A stretch of 64,000 bases of DNA from Tanytarsus gracilentus. Its lineage: Eukaryota; Arthropoda; Insecta; Diptera; Chironomidae. The stretch is from contig JAXRKN010000037.1 in assembly GCA_038502055.1 (NCBI GenBank), positions 620,001 through 684,000 on the forward strand. The letters are read 5' to 3'. Within the stretch, counting starts at the first letter, position 1; every line of letters begins with the position of its first letter. Both the position numbers and the translations under genes were made by a program. The notes under the pieces were generated by a model that searched no databases, was not told the DNA's origin, and saw only the letters and a program-made list of their open reading frames with translations. Below, in pieces: positions 59,901 to 64,000 of the stretch.

Positions 59901-62900
59901 TCATGGGTATGTCCACGAGTCATTCGATGTGAAGTGACGTGCGTGTATGGAGTTCATTTTGGGTAGCCGCAATGTCATAACGAGTCAAAGTTATCACTCT
60001 CGCTCGGATAGTTGAGTGCACGTCTGGAATCGCAGTCTGTGATGAAACTTTTCATAACAAAAATATTATTTCGGTTTCTTATTTCATCCTGCACCACATG
60101 CGTCTATCTCTGACTGACAAACAAAACTCTAACAAACTCTCCACGCCTTGCCTTAAATACTCTCACCCGAGAAAGATGTTGTAATTGCTTACGAAATTAA
60201 TTTACCGAGTTAGGTGGTTGCCCAACGATCAGACTCAACTTCTCGCGCGCCCATATGAGCGATGATGATATCTCAAGAGAAATTTTCACTACTCAACGGA
60301 TGCGTGCTTGCATATCGAAATGGCGTGAAAACGAAAATTTTATTCAATTAAAAAGGTTAAGATTTTACTTTTACCTTAAAATATTGAACGTGTGTGGCGT
60401 AATTTAAAAACACTCCATAAATTGTGACTGATAAGAGTCTCGCTCTTTATTAGTGCAATGCATTTGTATTTGTAAATCTAAAAAACATCAATTTTCTCTT
60501 TCATAAACACATATATAAAGATAAGATAAAGTACACAATAAATGTGTTCTCGTCCCATTCGATTGAGCGCAAGGTGAGCGAAAATTATATTAAATTGCAA
60601 AAAAACGCCAGGTGTGTCGCTCTTCCTTAATAATGAACCCATCAATATTATTTCTTCGTGAATCAATAGAGACATTTTCCATGACTTGTGCACCACTCGT
60701 GTAATGACATAAAAAATGTCTCGCGTGTGCATGGCAAAAGAAAGAAAAAATATTTATTCTCAAATAGTTACCTTAAAGCCACTAGTGCAAGATGCATCAT
60801 CATCATCAGCAGCAGCAGCGTGTCATCAAGTATTATTTAATGAATATTTATTTATGCGAAGACAGCTATGAGCAACAGCTGGAGGAAGGTCAATTGCTTT
60901 ATGGCAAAAAAAATCACATACGGTAGATGTGTGTTTAGACAAAAACCGTTTATAATTGCGATTTAGCACTTGAAATCACATAACTCACCAACTTGCTTGC
61001 ATTTTTTATGGACGTTATCATTTCAATAAATCTAATAATTTATTATCTCTCACGCTCTCAACTCTCGAATGCACACAATAAAGTTCACCATAAACTATTG
61101 ATTATTATAATAGAAAAATATTATAAAATCACTGATTTATTGCGGTATTTTTTACTTTTGCTAATCACAACGGTTATATTTAAAAAACAAATTTATTGCA
61201 ATGGGAACTTTGGAATTTATCTCCACTAATTGTATTTATTTGAATAATCATGAAAATTAGCTCGCTAATTGTATTTGATTTCAAAACATTTAAAACACTC
61301 GAGGGTTTTGTCAAGGCGTGTGCGCTAATTTTTTTAAGAATTTAAATTTTCTTTTTTGTTTCCATAGATTTGCAAAATTTAAAAAATGTTTCAACAACCT
61401 TCAGTCTTAAAGATTTCCTCATTTACACATTTTCTCATGGAAGTCAACTTTAGTCAAACTTTAAATTTGTACATTTTTAGTTGCATCAATCTTTAAACTG
61501 TTTTTTCCTCATTAAATTTTTTACTAGAGCTTAATGAAAAAATTTCCAAATGATGACTCAAAAATTTATGATCACACATTGTATATTTTTCATCATTAAT
61601 TTTCGTGAGTGAGCTCATAAAAAAATAGACACGATGGAAATTGTTGAGATATGAAATTGAGAGTTTGTAATTAATGCACTAAGTACTCATCACTCTCATC
61701 TTGAGAGCTTTTATGTGTTCACAAATTACTATGAAAATTCAATACTTAATTTATTAATAACAAAGCGAGTATACTCGCATGACCTTGTGCATTAGCTGAA
61801 GCGTTGAGTTAATAAATTTATGAAATTACAAGCGCAATTAAAGTAAAAGTTTCCCGAATCATTTTCGTCAATTAACCTCAACCTTTTACATATAGGCATG
61901 TGATTTGTAATAATGTCGACCTATCAATCGCCTACCTCTTCTCACATATATGTTGCGCCATACTTTAAGCATCTAATTCAATATCTCTCGTCGCCATTGA
62001 GTCGTGAAAGGCGAGCGTGTACACTCACAATTGTTGTCAATTGCAATAATTTCGTTCTCTCTCTTAATTCCAATTTTAATTGCTTCAATGACATTTTCCT
62101 AACAACAACCGGGGCGCGAGAGAGAAAAGATATTGCAAATTATAGAAAAGAAGGAATATGTAGTGCAATTTATAGAATTAAACCGAGAGAGAAAAGAGAA
62201 AGAACGATAAATTATGACAATTCGTTTGTCGTGCTATCTACACACAAATGGCTAATGAAAGTAAACATGTAATTACGAGTTGGTTTATATGAGAAAATTG
62301 CTGTAGTTAACAGCGCCAGTCGCAGCTAGAGATCTTAATGCAAGGGATTAAAACTAAACAGAATAGAAGAGATAAAAATTTATGATTTGTTAAATAAATT
62401 AACACTCCTTGCATCAATGCACTCATGGAGGCAGATACCATAGATGATAGAGAGTTTAGCCATAGAATGTCGATGCGGAGGAAGGTTCATAAATTTTAAG
62501 ATTAAGAAGTGAAATTAACTCTTCCCAATTTCAACTCGCAGCAAATGAAGGCAACGACATAAGTGAGAGTAAAACACATGTCAAACATTGTCCATAAACA
62601 GAGCATGTGAGTGAAATTGTGTGTGGCTAACAAAACAATTGTCTTTGTCTCGTTCTTACACCTTCTCATTAAGTATTCAATAAACCACCGTCAATGCATA
62701 TCTGCGAGAGATTTATGAATGAGAATGCTGAGCTTTATGCGAGTTTAAAAGCACTTACTTCACAGTATGTGCTGCACATTCATAGCAGGTAATATCGCGC
62801 AACGGATAGATCGAGAGGCTGGATCTTATTGATGGATTGACTACAATGAAATGTGCAGATAAATTATGAGGAATGAAAGAAATGAAAAAATTGTAATTTT

Positions 62901-64000
62901 AAATTGACGTCGATATCGAGTGAGGAGGAAAAATATTCCGGTCTCATGGTGTGGTGTCTCACAGACGAGGCTAGAGATTTTTGCGCATAAATAATTTGAG
63001 GAATTTTTTAATTAATATATTAAGAAAATGGAATTTTTTTAAGCTGAGGGTTTTAATTATAAGAAAAATGATTTGTTTGCATTTTTTTAATTAATGAGCA
63101 AAATCTTACTTATTTTGTCATTAATGCGACGTTGCAGAGATGACAGAGATATTACCTCACCTTGCAGACAGGCAGGCATGAATGTGCTCAAAATTCCGTT
63201 GAAATAGCTTCCACATGCATTGAGAAAAAGGAGAGAAAAATAGTTTTATTAATTAACCACTTTTCGTTCCTTGTCTCAAAGCTGTCTTTCGTGTCTGCAT
63301 TTACATTTCTTTCAAACGTAACGCCATTGTTGAAATATCAGCAACTTGAAATTGTCTTTTCTCTATTGCTCTCTTCCTATGCAGATTACCTCGTGTGCCA
63401 ATATTTTATTTATCTCGCTCTCTTCCAACTTCGTGCATATGCCAATAAAAAATTGCACTTTTTGCATAATTTAATTTAATTTCTCTCTCACTCTTTAATT
63501 TTAAAATTCGCCGTGTGTGCATGTGCGCGGGAGAGTGAGAGGGCAAACAACTGTTTTGCAATCTTGAAGCGGTCATCAATGAAAGTTTATATAGACATGA
63601 GGCATTGTGTAGCATCAGGTGATCGTGATAGAAGTATCGCTATTGAATCTAGATTAATGCAGTGCTTTCTTTACCAGCATGTGTGAGTCATGCAATCAAG
63701 CAGTAGTAACTCGGAAGAAATTTATCATGCACATTAAATATGTGATTTATAGTGTTTTACAACGCTGTTCATGAGAAGAAACAGGGAAGAAGAAGCGGAA
63801 ATAAATATTTCGTTCGAGATTGATTGATAAATTTAATTAAAAAATATGGTTATGATTTGCGAAGGTCCGTGTGTGGGTTAGAAAACAATTGAAGCTGTTT
63901 TACAAGTTTAAATGAAATCCGACTTTGATGATTTAATTTGTTTCAAATATTCGTTTGTATAAAAAATTATGCTATAGCATGCTATGAGCAAAAATGTTAA

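Larger units (their letters stand above)
54425..64000. other. Probable large first intron, right part
   Basis: 9.6 kb with no supported gene. It holds the GA and CT microsatellites listed here, a short CATCAT/CAGCAG run near 60795-60820, and frames up to 134 codons (for example 57083-57487 minus, 61913-62272 plus) without motifs. A charged frame at 57820-57972 is noted under findings. Confidence 0.4.

Noticed and set aside
61913..62272. 119-codon plus-strand frame
   Set aside because: The ATG is present, but the sequence includes translated GA-rich repeat and no motif.

Overview
The window reads as nuclear DNA of an insect, most likely a lower (nematoceran) dipteran. It is AT-rich, its introns have GT-AG borders, and its recognisable proteins are animal ones: an RGK-type small GTPase, retromer Vps35, a secreted Swim/TINAG-like pseudo-protease, a GDSL lipase of the phospholipase B type, and a Tudor-domain protein. 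The species assignment is inference. No bacterial, viral or organellar genes were recognised.

The first 28 kb hold the genes. In order they are: one orphan internal exon (+) at 625-797; a three-exon Tudor-CCCH-Tudor gene (-) at 2788-4320; the Rgk gene (+), about 7.9-16.9 kb, with a candidate start exon at 5.9 kb; a four-exon GDSL lipase (+) at 20378-21787; Vps35 (+) at 21909-24644, starting only 121 bp after the lipase; the six-exon Swim gene (-) at 25442-27127, tail to tail with Vps35; and a second orphan exon (+) at 27759-27848. I rebuilt the exon chains by hand from splice signals and phase. All complete chains close in frame: 473 aa for the Tudor protein, 410 aa for the lipase, 798 aa for Vps35 and 461 aa for Swim. 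The Rgk chain is 402 codons, plus 14 if the candidate first exon is right.

From about 28 kb to the end the window is gene-poor. The one confident gene signal there is a start exon at 45.8 kb (14 codons ending at a donor). It lies behind a core promoter with an initiator and a DPE at exact canonical spacing, so it opens a gene whose first intron seems to run beyond the window (more than 18 kb). Three non-autonomous inverted-repeat elements sit in this half. One is a 1.06-kb foldback element at 33.5 kb with a flipped core. One is a 1.69-kb element at 37.2 kb with TA target duplications. One is a 1.2-kb element at 53.2 kb with an 8-bp target duplication of hAT type, built from four alternating copies of an internal unit.

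A 129-bp minisatellite lies in an Rgk intron at 9.4-10.4 kb. A decayed relative of the same repeat family lies inside the 37.2-kb element.

The genes do not form a pathway. Vps35 and Swim could both touch Wingless traffic (retromer recycles Wntless; Swim binds Wingless in Drosophila), but their adjacency is probably chance. No clearly new biological system was found. The most unusual items are the architectures of the three inverted-repeat elements, an extra in-frame exon in the effector region of Rgk, and the orphan exons.
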